The notes below the pieces were generated by a model. That model ran no database searches, was not told the origin of the DNA, and worked only from the letters and a program-made list of their open reading frames with translations. Made by a program: the position numbers and the translations under genes. Shown here piece by piece: positions 43,810 to 52,604 of a stretch of DNA of 64,000 nucleotides. The first letter of the stretch is position 1, and each line of letters begins with the position of its first letter. Source of the DNA: Vibrio ulleungensis (lineage in GTDB: Bacteria; Pseudomonadota; Gammaproteobacteria; Enterobacterales; Vibrionaceae); NCBI RefSeq assembly GCF_016900875.1, contig NZ_JAFEUM010000004.1:342269-406268 (forward strand), read 5' to 3'.

Positions 43810-44031
43810 GAGGTCTCCAATACATGCAGATTTTTAGAATAGTGGATAAATAGTGAGGGATTTTTCTGGGAAAGTCTGAGCGTAGCAAGACGTTTGCGAA
43901 ATTAATAAATAACAAAATTAGAAATCATAAATGGCCAATTACGTTCAATAAGCCTCACAGAAACATGCTGTTACCTTCGAGAAAAGAAATTGACCATCGC
44001 GATGCTAGGTCGTTCATTTGGGTATAAAAAA
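43810..44031. other. Upstream region of the GH3 gene
   Basis: AT-rich sequence holding the promoter of the 41455-43809 gene. It is the first part of a 425-bp gap that continues with a terminator (44032) and a repeat element (44077). No operator is obvious. Confidence 0.4.
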
Positions 44032-44052
44032 ACCGAGCCATCATGGCTCGGT
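44032..44052 (-). terminator. Rho-independent terminator
   Basis: ACCGAGCCA-TCA-TGGCTCGGT stem (9 bp), preceded by seven A that read as a T-run on the minus strand. It ends minus-strand transcripts coming from the glycine-zipper gene at 44235 through the repeat element. Confidence 0.8.
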
Positions 44053-44076
44053 CAAAATATGGAGGGCAACACTTTC

Positions 44077-44232
44077 ACCAATCGAACTCACTAAGTGCTC
44101 ATAAAGTTGCGCTGGATAAATCGCTAAGAACATGGCAAAGAATATCGTAGGTAGTTGTTCGACCTATAAATTCTTCAACGCAGTATCTGTGACTTTAACA
44201 AGTAAGAATGATCAACTAGTTGCTTTGGTTGG
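44077..44232. repeat. MITE-like inverted-repeat element, copy A
   Basis: About 156 bp with the same layout and much the same sequence as 51446-51605: starts ACCAATCGAA, has AAATCGCTAAGAAC and GTAGGTAGTTGTTCGACCTA in the middle, then AACAAGTAAGAATGATCAA and ends near TTGGTTGG. The ends and the internal segments are inverted copies of each other, so it can fold into one long imperfect hairpin. It has no coding capacity and abuts the stop codon of the gene at 44235. The 5' terminal arm is more degraded than in copy B. Confidence 0.8.
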
Positions 44233-44234
44233 CA

Positions 44235-44660
44235 TTAGCTCTCTTCACTGTCAGGAGCAGATTTCTCTAACTCCGTTTCCATGTCGGCTAATTTTTGTTC
44301 AAGCTCAATCAACTTAATTTCTGCTTCAAGCTCAGCAACACGGCGCTCTGCGTCACTGCGAGTATCTTGAGACACACCATCTGCAAGTACTTGGTTACGA
44401 TCACTTTCTCTTGAGTCTTGAAGATCTTTCATCGAACCGGACACACCACCAGCCACACCGCCTAAAGCCGCACCTTGTACCGCGAGCGTTGCATCTCCGG
44501 TTAGAGCACCCATTGTGGCACCTAATAGTGCACCACCTGCTGCACCGCGGTTGCGAGCTGCATGTTCATTTTCCGCGTCAAACGCGGGTGAGGCACATCC
44601 TGTGGCAATCAATAAAGTAGTCGTCAATAGAAGAAGGTTACGTTTTGGGAATGTCATCAT
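44235..44660 (-). CDS. Glycine-zipper lipoprotein with C-terminal coiled coil
   Basis: This 141-residue protein has a lipoprotein signal ending I-A-T-G-C. A glycine-zipper stretch (G-A-A-G-G-A-L-L-G-A...G-A-A-L-G-G-V-A-G-G) follows, a membrane-interacting motif of envelope proteins such as SlyB/Rick_17kDa types. The C-terminal half is a charged heptad-like helix (A-E-R-R-V-A-E-L-E-A-E-I-K). It starts at ATG 44660 or 44657 (MMTF); the upstream frame is rejected because the signal peptide must be N-terminal. No ribosome binding site is strong. It probably contributes to outer-membrane integrity. Confidence 0.72.
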   Translation of the reverse strand: MMTFPKRNLLLLTTTLLIATGCASPAFDAENEHAARNRGAAGGALLGATMGALTGDATLAVQGAALGGVAGGVSGSMKDLQDSRESDRNQVLADGVSQDTRSDAERRVAELEAEIKLIELEQKLADMETELEKSAPDSEES

Positions 44661-44898
44661 GGCTGTGTACTCAAATGAAATGTTTGATGCCCAATAGCAT
44701 ACGCATAGCTTTAAGACTGTGGAAATGAGTTGTAATGATGTCGATGATAAGCACTGGTTATCAGAGAGCACCATGTTTCCACATCATCATGTGACAGTGT
44801 CACCTGTTACGATATACCACTACATGATTACTCTTTTTGGTGGAATGCGCGTGACTTCTCAAATGCATATACGAAATCTCGTAATCCCATTTCTAAAT

Positions 44899-44916
44899 TT
44901 GGTATCTAGATTCCAA
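44899..44916. promoter_or_regulatory. 18-bp near-perfect palindrome upstream of the second XylR-like gene
   Basis: TTGGTATCTAGATTCCAA is palindromic except for one T/T pair, 56 bp before the GTG start at 44972. Its place and symmetry suggest an operator. It lies in the 311-bp gap 44661-44971, otherwise AT-rich without clear signals. Confidence 0.4.
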
Positions 44917-44971
44917 TGCTGATTTACTTTGTTATATTAATGTTGTATTGCATAAGTGTGAAGGTATTGCT

Positions 44972-46093
44972 GTGAAGAAAATATTAGTATTGTTAGACGT
45001 TATGGTATTTTTCGATCGTGAACTATTTAGAGGCATTCAAGCAGCGTTAAAAACCTACTCTACGCAAAGCACTGTTTATTTAAGCTCACAAAACGACATT
45101 GATAGCCTTAGATTAACCAAATGGGATGTGGTTATTGCTGATGGAGATAAAGTTAGCGACATTAATGCTATAAGCTCCTTGGCTAACTTATGCTTAATAT
45201 ATTCTAGTAGTGAACTAAATGATGTACCTAAAAATGTTCAAGTGCTCTCTTTAGATAATGAGCAATTTGCGAGCTTAGCGCTAGGGAAATTTTTAGACTT
45301 AGGTATTAAAAAAGTTGGCTTTTATTGTAATGAGTTTGACGATAAATTTTTGTGGAATAGAGAGCGAAAACACGCCTTTTTAGAACATGCCAAAAATGTT
45401 GGTCTTTCAATTATCGATATGCAGCATTACCAACCTCAGCGTAACCACGAGCAAATGGGCGTGTTTTGCAGTACCGACCGTTCCGCAAGAACGCTGTTGC
45501 AATCACTCTCCGATCAACGGGTGATGATCCCACAACAAGTTGCTGTCATAGGTGTTGACTGCGACCCAATAGAAAACGAGATTTCACCAATATCAATCAC
45601 ATCCATCGACATAAATCCATTTGATATTGGAAAACAAGCGGTACAGTCGGTGTTCAGTTTACGCCGAAACCAACACCACAGGTATACTGCTAGCCATATA
45701 GAAATCAACGATTCATGTCGCGAAGATTATCAGCAAGATACTGTCGTAAGTCAGGCTCTGTTTTACATCTACAACAACTATCAGAATCCGATAAAGGTCT
45801 CAACCATCGCTCGTTATTGCCGCGTATCTCGGAAGACGTTGGATACCCGATTTCTAAACGCCAAAGGCATTACCGTTCATCAATACATTGTAAATACTCG
45901 TGTCGAGCGTGCCAAAAAATACTTAATAGAGTCGGATGAATCTATCGAAGAAATCGCAATGCGTTGCGGTTACCCGCATCACAGCTACTTATACCAGGTA
46001 TTCAAGAAACACATGAACTGTACGCCTGTAGACTATAGAAAGTCATTCCGTGAAAATAACAATATAGGGGAAGATAGATCAATAACACATTAA
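44972..46093 (+). CDS. XylR-like AraC-family regulator (second copy)
   Basis: This 373-residue protein has the same architecture as the XylR at 40122: a periplasmic-binding-like sensor (about 1-255) and a C-terminal AraC HTH (about 262-360: I-K-V-S-T-I-A-R-Y-C-R-V-S-R-K-T and C-G-Y-P-H-H-S-Y-L-Y-Q-V-F-K-K-H). The sensor is clearly diverged (V-F-F-D-R-E-L-F-R-G-I versus V-Y-D-R-E-V-M-E-G-I), so it may bind another sugar. GTG 44972 with GAAGG at 7 bases is the likely start; the TTG at 44948 is rejected. No sugar operon sits beside it, so its target is elsewhere. Confidence 0.85.
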   Translation: MKKILVLLDVMVFFDRELFRGIQAALKTYSTQSTVYLSSQNDIDSLRLTKWDVVIADGDKVSDINAISSLANLCLIYSSSELNDVPKNVQVLSLDNEQFASLALGKFLDLGIKKVGFYCNEFDDKFLWNRERKHAFLEHAKNVGLSIIDMQHYQPQRNHEQMGVFCSTDRSARTLLQSLSDQRVMIPQQVAVIGVDCDPIENEISPISITSIDINPFDIGKQAVQSVFSLRRNQHHRYTASHIEINDSCREDYQQDTVVSQALFYIYNNYQNPIKVSTIARYCRVSRKTLDTRFLNAKGITVHQYIVNTRVERAKKYLIESDESIEEIAMRCGYPHHSYLYQVFKKHMNCTPVDYRKSFRENNNIGEDRSITH

Positions 46094-46486
46094 TGTGGTA
46101 TTGCAAAGCATCCATGATTTAATTACCAATTTATTCAATGTAACAATAAGAAAAATTATTACTACTTAGTATTAGAACTTACACTAGTTATAAAAAAAGG
46201 ATGAATACAAAAGCTCTAACCACTATTAGTTCACTGCCGTCATTTCTGTAAGGGTGTTTAATAGAAGACAATCCTTACCCTTCAAACAATACTATTTCAT
46301 CAACAACTACTCAAAACCTTAAAGCACTGACGATGATGAAGAAAGAGGTGCAACCACACAAGATGCGCTCAATGTAGGCCTTCATTTTGAAGCTTGGTGG
46401 TAACCTTACTTACCCGTTTGATTTGCCCTACGCCTAATGTGGGGCAAATCATTGCAGGGGAAAGTTGCTATAGCCGCATAATGCGA
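46094..46486. other. Intergenic region with one hairpin
   Basis: These 393 bp between convergent genes are AT-rich. The only structure is TGATTTGCCC / GGGGCAAATCA (46419-46451), a stem of about 10 bp that could end transcription on either side. A 16-codon frame at 46201 has a GG too close to its ATG and is not credible. Confidence 0.4.
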
Positions 46487-47200
46487 TTAACCACAACACG
46501 AACTCGTGGCTGGCTGCTGGCTTTTGCATTTGTCAGATGCACATGACTTACCTTGCTTAACTAACTCAAAATAATTATTGGTAAAATAGTATCCGCCAAA
46601 TTTCTCGATAAAGTCACTGGGCACCGTTTTTTGCGGTAGGCCAGAATCAAGCAAAGCTTGCTGCCAGCGCTGAACTTTAGGAAAGCCATCAAGCATGTCG
46701 ATACCTATGTGCTCTTTAATGACTGCCGCGCGATGCAATAGTGGCAACCAAGCGATATCTACATTAGTGATAGACTGACCTTTAAAAAATGGCGTATCAC
46801 CCAGTTTGTTTTCGGCTTTGGCAAAGGCCTTAGACAATTTATCCAATCGAGTAAGATAGGTTTGTTCATCTTTCGCAGACATCGTCCCACACTGCGGCAT
46901 ATAGTGCTTGCTAGCTTGATAGGACCAAGCACGATCCAAAGCTTTTTCTTCTGCACTCAGCGCCTCAATCGGAGCGTATTTATCATCCAAGTACTCAACA
47001 ATCGCATCCGATTCAAACAGAACAGTCTGGTTCTCTGTAATCAGGACAGGCACCTGACCATTAGGTGAAATATCTAAGAACCATTGTGGTTTGTTATTGA
47101 GCTCAATGTATTCGATGTCATACGGGACATTTTTCATTTCTAAAGCGCCCATTACGCGTTGCACAAACGGGCAGTTTTTAAAGCTGATGAGTTTAAGCAT
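46487..47200 (-). CDS. Glutathione S-transferase-like protein with Cys-rich tail
   Basis: This 237-residue protein has an N-terminal thioredoxin-fold GST domain: S-F-K-N-C-P-F-V-Q-R-V at 6-16 puts a Cys at the catalytic position as in omega/beta-like GSTs; N-G-Q-V-P-V-L and F-E-S-D-A-I bind glutathione. The alpha-helical C-terminal domain (about 85-205) follows. The last about 20 residues add an unusual tail with Cys residues (S-C-A-S-D-K-C and ending S-S-C-C-G), which might bind metal. GGAGAGA precedes ATG 47200. Redox or detoxification role; substrate unknown. Confidence 0.82.
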   Translation of the reverse strand: MLKLISFKNCPFVQRVMGALEMKNVPYDIEYIELNNKPQWFLDISPNGQVPVLITENQTVLFESDAIVEYLDDKYAPIEALSAEEKALDRAWSYQASKHYMPQCGTMSAKDEQTYLTRLDKLSKAFAKAENKLGDTPFFKGQSITNVDIAWLPLLHRAAVIKEHIGIDMLDGFPKVQRWQQALLDSGLPQKTVPSDFIEKFGGYYFTNNYFELVKQGKSCASDKCKSQQPATSSCCG

Positions 47201-47441
47201 ATTCTCTCCGGTTCGGTCAGATTCTTTTATTTACACTTCTAAGACGAGCCGATTGAAAAAAAGACGAAGATTTAATGAAAATTTTTCTATGTCCATCTAC
47301 TTTCGACAAGGTTATTGGTAAAGAACCATGCATTTTATTCATACAGGGCAGTCACTTAGCGAGTAAAACTAAATAAACATCAAGTTACACTAAGCAACAA
47401 TTCTGATACTATCGCACATTATTTTGTTGAGTGTTTACCCC

Positions 47442-48353
47442 ATGCCAGCGACTCTTGCCTTCCTAATTGCCACCCTGTTATGGGGCAGCTCGTTTATCGC
47501 CTTAAAGTTTGTCATCGGTATGTACCACCCTACTGTGGTGATCTTTTTGCGCATGCTGACTACGCTAATGATTTGCGCCACGTTGCTATGGCCTTATGTA
47601 AAGCGTTTTCAATATCGCGCTGGTGATTGGAAATATCTTGTTGGAATGTCGTTAGCCGAGCCTTGTTTATACTTTTTGTTTGAAGGCTATGCGCTGGAGT
47701 ACACCTCAGCCAGTCAAGCCGGCGTCATTGTTAGTTGCTTTCCATTAATCGTTGCCATTCTCGCCTATTTCATGCTCAAAGAACGCTTATCAAAAGTGAT
47801 TGTAGTAGGCTTTCTGTTTTGTATAGCTGGCGGTATTGGATTAACCCTCGCATCCCCTGGCACAAGCGATGCACCAAACCCACTTCTCGGTAACTCGCTC
47901 GAGTTTTTAGCCATGTTATGTGCAGGGTACTACACCATTTGCGTGAAGCACTTATCTGGACGGTATTCGCCATTAGCGCTCATTGGGCTACAAGGACTGA
48001 GTGGGACACTGTTTTTCTTCCCATTCCTATTTTTTGTTGAGCTGCCAACAGAGATTTCCTTTGAAGGTGCTGCCGCCATTTTCTACTTAGGCTCCTTAGT
48101 CACGTTAGGTGCATACGGAATGTACAACTACGCCATTTCCAAGGTATCGGTACTGACCGCGGCAGCATTTACCAACTTGGTTCCAGTCTTTACCTTATTG
48201 CTGGCGTCACTGCTGCTGCATGAAACGCTCACTTGGCAACAATGGCTAGCCGTTGGCGCAGTATTTTTAGGGGTAATGATAGCTCAACGACACAGCACAA
48301 CCGGCAATCAAGAGGCAGTAGAAGAGTTAGAAACGGCCACCGTTCAGCGCTAG
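47442..48353 (+). CDS. EamA/DMT-family transporter
   Basis: This 303-residue protein has ten predicted helices in two EamA repeats; the first starts L-A-F-L-I-A-T-L-L-W-G-S-S-F-I-A and the second in the region A-M-L-C-A-G-Y-Y-T-I. It exports or imports small metabolites, as in RhaT/YdcZ-type carriers. ATG 47442 is preferred to the TTG at 47424, because the first helix follows directly. The C-terminal tail is polar and Glu-rich. No partner genes. Confidence 0.85.
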   Translation: MPATLAFLIATLLWGSSFIALKFVIGMYHPTVVIFLRMLTTLMICATLLWPYVKRFQYRAGDWKYLVGMSLAEPCLYFLFEGYALEYTSASQAGVIVSCFPLIVAILAYFMLKERLSKVIVVGFLFCIAGGIGLTLASPGTSDAPNPLLGNSLEFLAMLCAGYYTICVKHLSGRYSPLALIGLQGLSGTLFFFPFLFFVELPTEISFEGAAAIFYLGSLVTLGAYGMYNYAISKVSVLTAAAFTNLVPVFTLLLASLLLHETLTWQQWLAVGAVFLGVMIAQRHSTTGNQEAVEELETATVQR

Positions 48354-48433
48354 AGTTAACACAGCAAGCTCAGGAAGAAAGCAGTCTAGCTTTTAATGAT
48401 CATAGGCAATAATCGGTTTGCACTCGCCAAAAA

Positions 48434-48457
48434 AAGGCCACATTTTCATGTGGCCTT
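48434..48457. terminator. Terminator between EamA and fibro-slime genes
   Basis: AAGGCCACAT-TTTC-ATGTGGCCTT (10-bp stem), preceded by a run of seven A that reads as a T-run on the minus strand, so it is a strong terminator for the PEP-CTERM gene and a weaker one for the plus strand. Confidence 0.75.
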
Positions 48458-48481
48458 ACTCAATATCTAAATTACAATCCG

Positions 48482-49246
48482 TTACGCGCGGCGTTTCTCT
48501 TCACGGCGTCGATACATCCCCAATCCAATAAAGGTTAGGCTGAGTAAAGCAAGCATTTCTGGCTCAGGTATATCAGTGGACGTTGTAGATAAATCTTGAA
48601 TACCCACCTGCATAGTGAAATTAGATTGTGTAGTGTGTCTTTCGGCAAAGAAGAAGTTCCAAGAGTAATCTTCGCCGTCATCCAAACCTAATGTGTCTAA
48701 GTCCACCAATCCATCTTCAACGGAGTGAACCCCACCTAAATCAAGCACAAGCTCGCCATCGATAAATACCCAAACGTCATCATCGCCTTCAAAGAAAAAG
48801 GTTTGACCGAGTTCGTAGGTAAAAACACCACCTAGCTCATAGGTAAAGTGATAATTGTGGCCTCGACCTTGGTTGCCAAGCAACATGCCGTCGATAGGGA
48901 AAAACGATGAGCTGCTGTACGAGTAAATCCCACTGTCTGCAAATGTCTCGTTAAGCGTAATTGTGTGCTCTTTAGACATATTCACGTCAGGAGTGTCATT
49001 ATACCACTGATTAAAGTTGGCGGCCGTTGTAACTGAACTAGCACCAGAATTAGCAAACACCGGCTTGCCATCAACACCTAAAGTGCTTTCAACAATACCT
49101 GTTTCTAAACCCGATATACTGTACTGCATGTCTGGGTGAGTATCATCAAAGTCACGGATCGTACCGGTTAACTCAATAAAGCTTGCGCTTGCTTCTGCAA
49201 CGAAAAAGAGGGAAATCCCAATAGCTGTTAAAGTTAGCTTTCTCAT
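48482..49246 (-). CDS. Fibro-slime domain protein with PEP-CTERM sorting signal
   Basis: This 254-residue exported protein has a signal peptide (1-21). Residues 24-220 form a fibro-slime/PA14-like domain with [13 protein letters not shown] (152-164) and L-D-L-G-G-V-H. At the C-terminus are I-P-E-P-E (226-230), a hydrophobic helix and R-R-R-E-E-K-R-R, the PEP-CTERM tripartite sorting signal recognised by exosortase. The protein is expected to be processed and displayed or released as part of extracellular matrix. No exosortase gene is visible in this window. It stands alone with a terminator. Confidence 0.88.
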   Translation of the reverse strand: MRKLTLTAIGISLFFVAEASASFIELTGTIRDFDDTHPDMQYSISGLETGIVESTLGVDGKPVFANSGASSVTTAANFNQWYNDTPDVNMSKEHTITLNETFADSGIYSYSSSSFFPIDGMLLGNQGRGHNYHFTYELGGVFTYELGQTFFFEGDDDVWVFIDGELVLDLGGVHSVEDGLVDLDTLGLDDGEDYSWNFFFAERHTTQSNFTMQVGIQDLSTTSTDIPEPEMLALLSLTFIGLGMYRRREEKRRA

Positions 49247-49663
49247 TTTTTCTGCTCCTTGCTCTGCGTAACTAACTTAATGCATCACTTGTGCCACTAT
49301 CATCTACTCATTTGAAAACAAAATGTTACACATTTGTTGCACAACACAGTTCTTCAGTAATGTAAAGAAACCTGACACTAAAATTCTCTTGTAAACAAAA
49401 CCACGCTCGAGAATGTGGATTCAATGGTACTCTGTTTGCTCACCAATCAACATCCAATTGGCGTCGTACGACCAAAGCAGCAATTCGTTGCTATCTCACT
49501 GGCTGTACTTTAACTGTCAAATAACCTGACGTAGTGTTTGGCGTCGCAAGGTGCACTTGCATTGACCGCGTACGCCGTCCCTACTCACTATTGATGAAAA
49601 ACATTGATTCCAACCTAGCTAACTTACGTATGAATACCCACTCTTTTGCAAAGGAATCATCAT
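49247..49663. other. Divergent intergenic region before the PEP-CTERM protein
   Basis: These 417 bp between the PEP-CTERM gene and an SDR gene are AT-rich near 49250-49400. Only an imperfect TGTTGCACAACA palindrome (around 49335) is noticeable. No convincing ORF. Confidence 0.35.
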
Positions 49664-50374
49664 ATGATTGTTCTCATCATTGGCGGCACAAGTGGTATTG
49701 GTCACGCACTTTTAGAACATATACACAATCAATACCCTACAGCGAACATCCATGCCACATATCATCAAAATATACCCACTCTGCATGCGGACCAACGTAT
49801 ACATTGGCATCAAGTTGATGCGACAAGTGAGAGTGATATTAAAGGACTAAGCAAGAAATTTGACCAAGCTGACTGGGTTATCAATTGTGTTGGAATGCTG
49901 CACCAACATCATCAAGGTCCAGAAAAGTCTCTATCAGATTTTGAACCGGATTTTTTTGCCAGGAGTCTTGCTATTAATGCTCTGCCCACTATGTTGCTGG
50001 CGAAACATTTTACGCCATTGTTGAAAAAAAGCGCTAACCCAAGACTTGTTACACTCTCTGCAAAAGTTGGCAGTATTAGTGACAATCACTTAGGTGGTTG
50101 GTACAGCTATCGTGCCTCTAAAGCGGCGCTCAATATGTTAATAAAGACAATAGCTATCGAGTGGCAGCGAAGTGTTAAACAGGGGTGCGTGCTAGCTCTG
50201 CATCCTGGAACGACGGATACACCATTATCTAAGCCGTTTCAAAAAAATGTGCCTCCCGACAAATTATTTACACCAACGCACGTCGCGCAGCAGCTGTTGC
50301 GCATCATAGAGGGCTCATTGCCAATTCACAGTGGTACATTTTATAGTTACTCAGGAGAGAAGATTTCCTGGTAA
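49664..50374 (+). CDS. SDR-family oxidoreductase
   Basis: This 236-residue Rossmann-fold enzyme has G-G-T-S-G-I-G (5-11) as cofactor loop, I-N-C-V-G-M-L in place of N-N-A-G, and Y-S-Y-R-A-S-K (about 148-154), the Y-x-x-x-K catalytic pair; Ser before it is in the T-L-S-A-K-V-G segment. It resembles the CsgA/FabG-related group of SDRs. ATG 49664 has AAAGGA at 9 bases; the TTG at 49646 is rejected. Substrate unknown; no partner genes. Confidence 0.85.
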   Translation: MIVLIIGGTSGIGHALLEHIHNQYPTANIHATYHQNIPTLHADQRIHWHQVDATSESDIKGLSKKFDQADWVINCVGMLHQHHQGPEKSLSDFEPDFFARSLAINALPTMLLAKHFTPLLKKSANPRLVTLSAKVGSISDNHLGGWYSYRASKAALNMLIKTIAIEWQRSVKQGCVLALHPGTTDTPLSKPFQKNVPPDKLFTPTHVAQQLLRIIEGSLPIHSGTFYSYSGEKISW

Positions 50375-50499
50375 AGACTTTAAAAACTTACAACATAAAC
50401 GTCGAGTCGATAACCCACTCTTTTAACACAGTTCTTTTATGATGTTCGCCATTTAAATGCTACAGTAAATACTCCCATTAATCTTACTGTGGATGTGCC

Positions 50500-51432
50500 G
50501 TGATACAGCAAATTCTCACCATGCTGGCACTAATTTGTGCTTGTTTTACTGCAGGCATGATCATTCAACGTCACCTCCCAAACTATACTGAGCGATTACG
50601 CCTAGTAAGCAGCCAATTTTCACTGCTGTTCATAATCCCGTTTGCGGTGGCCAACTCACTGTGGCAAATGGGAGATATAGACCTCGAGCTGCTCGTTGTT
50701 CCACTATTAGGGCTCGGTGTGATCGGCTCTGGCGCGCTAACCTCCATCCTTATTGGGCGGTTCTACTCGCTAACGAGCCAGCAATTTTCGGGTCTACTCC
50801 CAGTCACCAGTTTCTATAATCTTGGAGCATTGGGGGCACTTTTTGCGTTTGTGTTTTTTGGCGAAGATGGGGTCGCACTTGTCGCAATATTTAAACTGTT
50901 TGAAGAGGCCGTCTATTTTGGGATCATCTTCCCTTACTGCCGCTCTAAAGGCTTAGGAAACGATGGGCCTTCGACTCGCTTTTGGAAAAACCCAGTCTTT
51001 ATCGTTTCGATGAGTGCACTCATTATTGGATTGATTCTTGGCGCAGCAGACATCCATCGCCCCGAGCCACTCACCCAAATAAGCCAAGTCCTTATTCCTA
51101 TTGGCAGTTTACTGTTGGTCTTCTCTGCGGGCCTCACTTTTCACATGAGTGGTTCACAGCAATGGTTTCGCACCGCCGCTGTGACTGCGGTGATGAGGAT
51201 TGTTATCGGTGTCCTATTCTTAACCGCCATATTTTGGACCTTTGACTTATGGGCCATTGGCGGCGGCATTTTGTTCCCATTATGTGTCATGCTGGCTTGC
51301 ATGCCGTGTGGATTTATTGGGGTGCTGCCTGCAAGGCTGTACAATTTGGACACTGCGCTGGCCAACACCGCATGGCTAGCCACCTACATTGCCTCGTTAA
51401 TTGTCGGTATTGGGTACTTTTTGCTGGCTTAA
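50500..51432 (+). CDS. AEC-family (auxin efflux carrier) transporter
   Basis: This 310-residue membrane protein has ten predicted helices in two halves, as in AEC permeases, with a central cytoplasmic loop (about 145-165) containing R-S-K-G-L-G-N-D and F-W-K-N-P. The C-terminal half has M-L-A-C-M-P-C-G-F. The start is GTG 50500; the first helix follows within six residues and no better start exists. It probably exports a small carboxylate or amino acid. It is followed at once by copy B of the repeat. Confidence 0.8.
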   Translation: MIQQILTMLALICACFTAGMIIQRHLPNYTERLRLVSSQFSLLFIIPFAVANSLWQMGDIDLELLVVPLLGLGVIGSGALTSILIGRFYSLTSQQFSGLLPVTSFYNLGALGALFAFVFFGEDGVALVAIFKLFEEAVYFGIIFPYCRSKGLGNDGPSTRFWKNPVFIVSMSALIIGLILGAADIHRPEPLTQISQVLIPIGSLLLVFSAGLTFHMSGSQQWFRTAAVTAVMRIVIGVLFLTAIFWTFDLWAIGGGILFPLCVMLACMPCGFIGVLPARLYNLDTALANTAWLATYIASLIVGIGYFLLA

Positions 51433-51445
51433 GTGCTCAAGCTAA

Positions 51446-51605
51446 TACCAATCGAAGTAATTAACTGGTCAGAAAATTGCGCCGGGAAAATCGCTAAGAG
51501 CAAGGCAAAGATTGCCGTAGATAGTTGTTCTACCTACAAAATCTTTAACGCCGCTATTAGCGATTTTAACAAGCAAGAATGATCAGTTAATTGCTTTAGT
51601 TGGTA
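51446..51605. repeat. MITE-like inverted-repeat element, copy B
   Basis: A 160-bp element with 26-base terminal inverted repeats: TACCAATCGAAGTAATTAAC... at the left and ...TTAATTGCTTTAGTTGGTA at the right (about 21 of 26 bases pair). Internal inverted segments are AAAATCGCTAA / TTAGCGATTTT and GTAGATAG-TTGTT-CTACCTAC, so the whole can fold as one long hairpin. It has no ORF and lies between convergent genes, 13 bp after the AEC stop and 29 bp before the AraC stop. A diverged copy is at 44077-44232. Confidence 0.85.
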
Positions 51606-51633
51606 TAGCAACGCCTTTTTGTTTCAGGTGCAC

Positions 51634-52515
51634 TCAATTCGCAACAGAAAAATGTTGCTGTCGAAACTCTCTTGGTGACACCTGGATATGCTTTCGAAAC
51701 ACTCGTGAAAAGTAATTACTGTCACCAAATCCGCACTGCTGCGCAATCTGATTGATGTTGAGACGCAAGTCGCTTGCGAGTAACTCCTTCGCTCTCGACA
51801 ATCTGGTATCGGTCAAATACTGGCTAGGGGTAACCTGAAAAAACTGACTAAACAGCCGCTCTAGCTGCCTTGCACTCAAATAACTGCTTGTTGCAATATC
51901 GCTGGCCCGCAATGCCGAATTCCAATAGTTTTGCTCAATGAACGACAACGCTCGCGCAAGCGCCAGAGTATTTTTCTGCTTAGGATTGGCGCGCTCGGGG
52001 TAGTGGCGAACCAACAGCACCGCCAAGTGTTGCAACATACCTAGCAGCACCGACTCAAAACCCAACGCAGCTTGCTGATACTCAACATCAATGTCACCAA
52101 CCAGCAGCTTCACTTTATTGAGTACGTCAGGCGACAAGTTGAGGTAGGGAACCCCAGACTCTTGCTCACGCACTAACGGATCGATTTTAAACAGCGCTTG
52201 ATACCCTGATAAAACGCGGATTGCGGACGTTTCAAAGTACGGCTTATCGACATCAAACATCAGGTTGTACAGGGACAATCCATTGGCGTTACTAAAGCCG
52301 TGCTCTACTTCACCATGGATCACGAAAACGTCGCCGGTTTTAATGCGAGAGCGCTGTTTTCCCACAATATGATCGGCCTGACCAGACAGCACAATCATCA
52401 ACTCCGAGAAGTCGTGCTTGTGCAAATGAAACGCGCCATCGTGGATCGCCGGCTGGATACAAAACGGTATATCCGAATGGAGAAGATGGGAGCTAAGTCT
52501 ATAAGTTTTTGTCAT
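51634..52515 (-). CDS. AraC-family regulator with cupin sensor
   Basis: This 293-residue regulator has an N-terminal cupin-like sensor (about 20-110: H-L-H-K-H-D-F-S-E-L, G-D-V-F-V-I, G-E-V-E-H) and a C-terminal double HTH (about 190-290: A-S-D-I-A-T-S-S-Y-L-S-A-R-Q-L-E-R-L-F and C-G-F-G-D-S-N-Y-F-S-R-V-F-R-K). This is the RhaS/RhaR-type architecture. It is divergent from the GH3 gene at 52605 (89 bp), which it probably activates in the presence of a sugar. Confidence 0.88.
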   Translation of the reverse strand: MTKTYRLSSHLLHSDIPFCIQPAIHDGAFHLHKHDFSELMIVLSGQADHIVGKQRSRIKTGDVFVIHGEVEHGFSNANGLSLYNLMFDVDKPYFETSAIRVLSGYQALFKIDPLVREQESGVPYLNLSPDVLNKVKLLVGDIDVEYQQAALGFESVLLGMLQHLAVLLVRHYPERANPKQKNTLALARALSFIEQNYWNSALRASDIATSSYLSARQLERLFSQFFQVTPSQYLTDTRLSRAKELLASDLRLNINQIAQQCGFGDSNYFSRVFRKHIQVSPREFRQQHFSVAN

Positions 52516-52604
52516 GTCGAAATAATGCTAATAAATGTCGTTTTTTACAAGGTATATCGCGTGATGACATCCTAAAGTTAAGCAAATTAATTGGAGAAAC
52601 ACAC

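Noticed and set aside
44790..44815. GTGACAGTGTCAC near-palindrome upstream of the second XylR-like gene
   Set aside because: Half-site spacing does not fit CRP and it is far from the start; the palindrome at 44899 is a better operator candidate.
46201..46251. 16-codon frame in the 393-bp gap
   Set aside because: The GG before its ATG is too close to serve as a ribosome binding site, and the peptide has no feature of interest.
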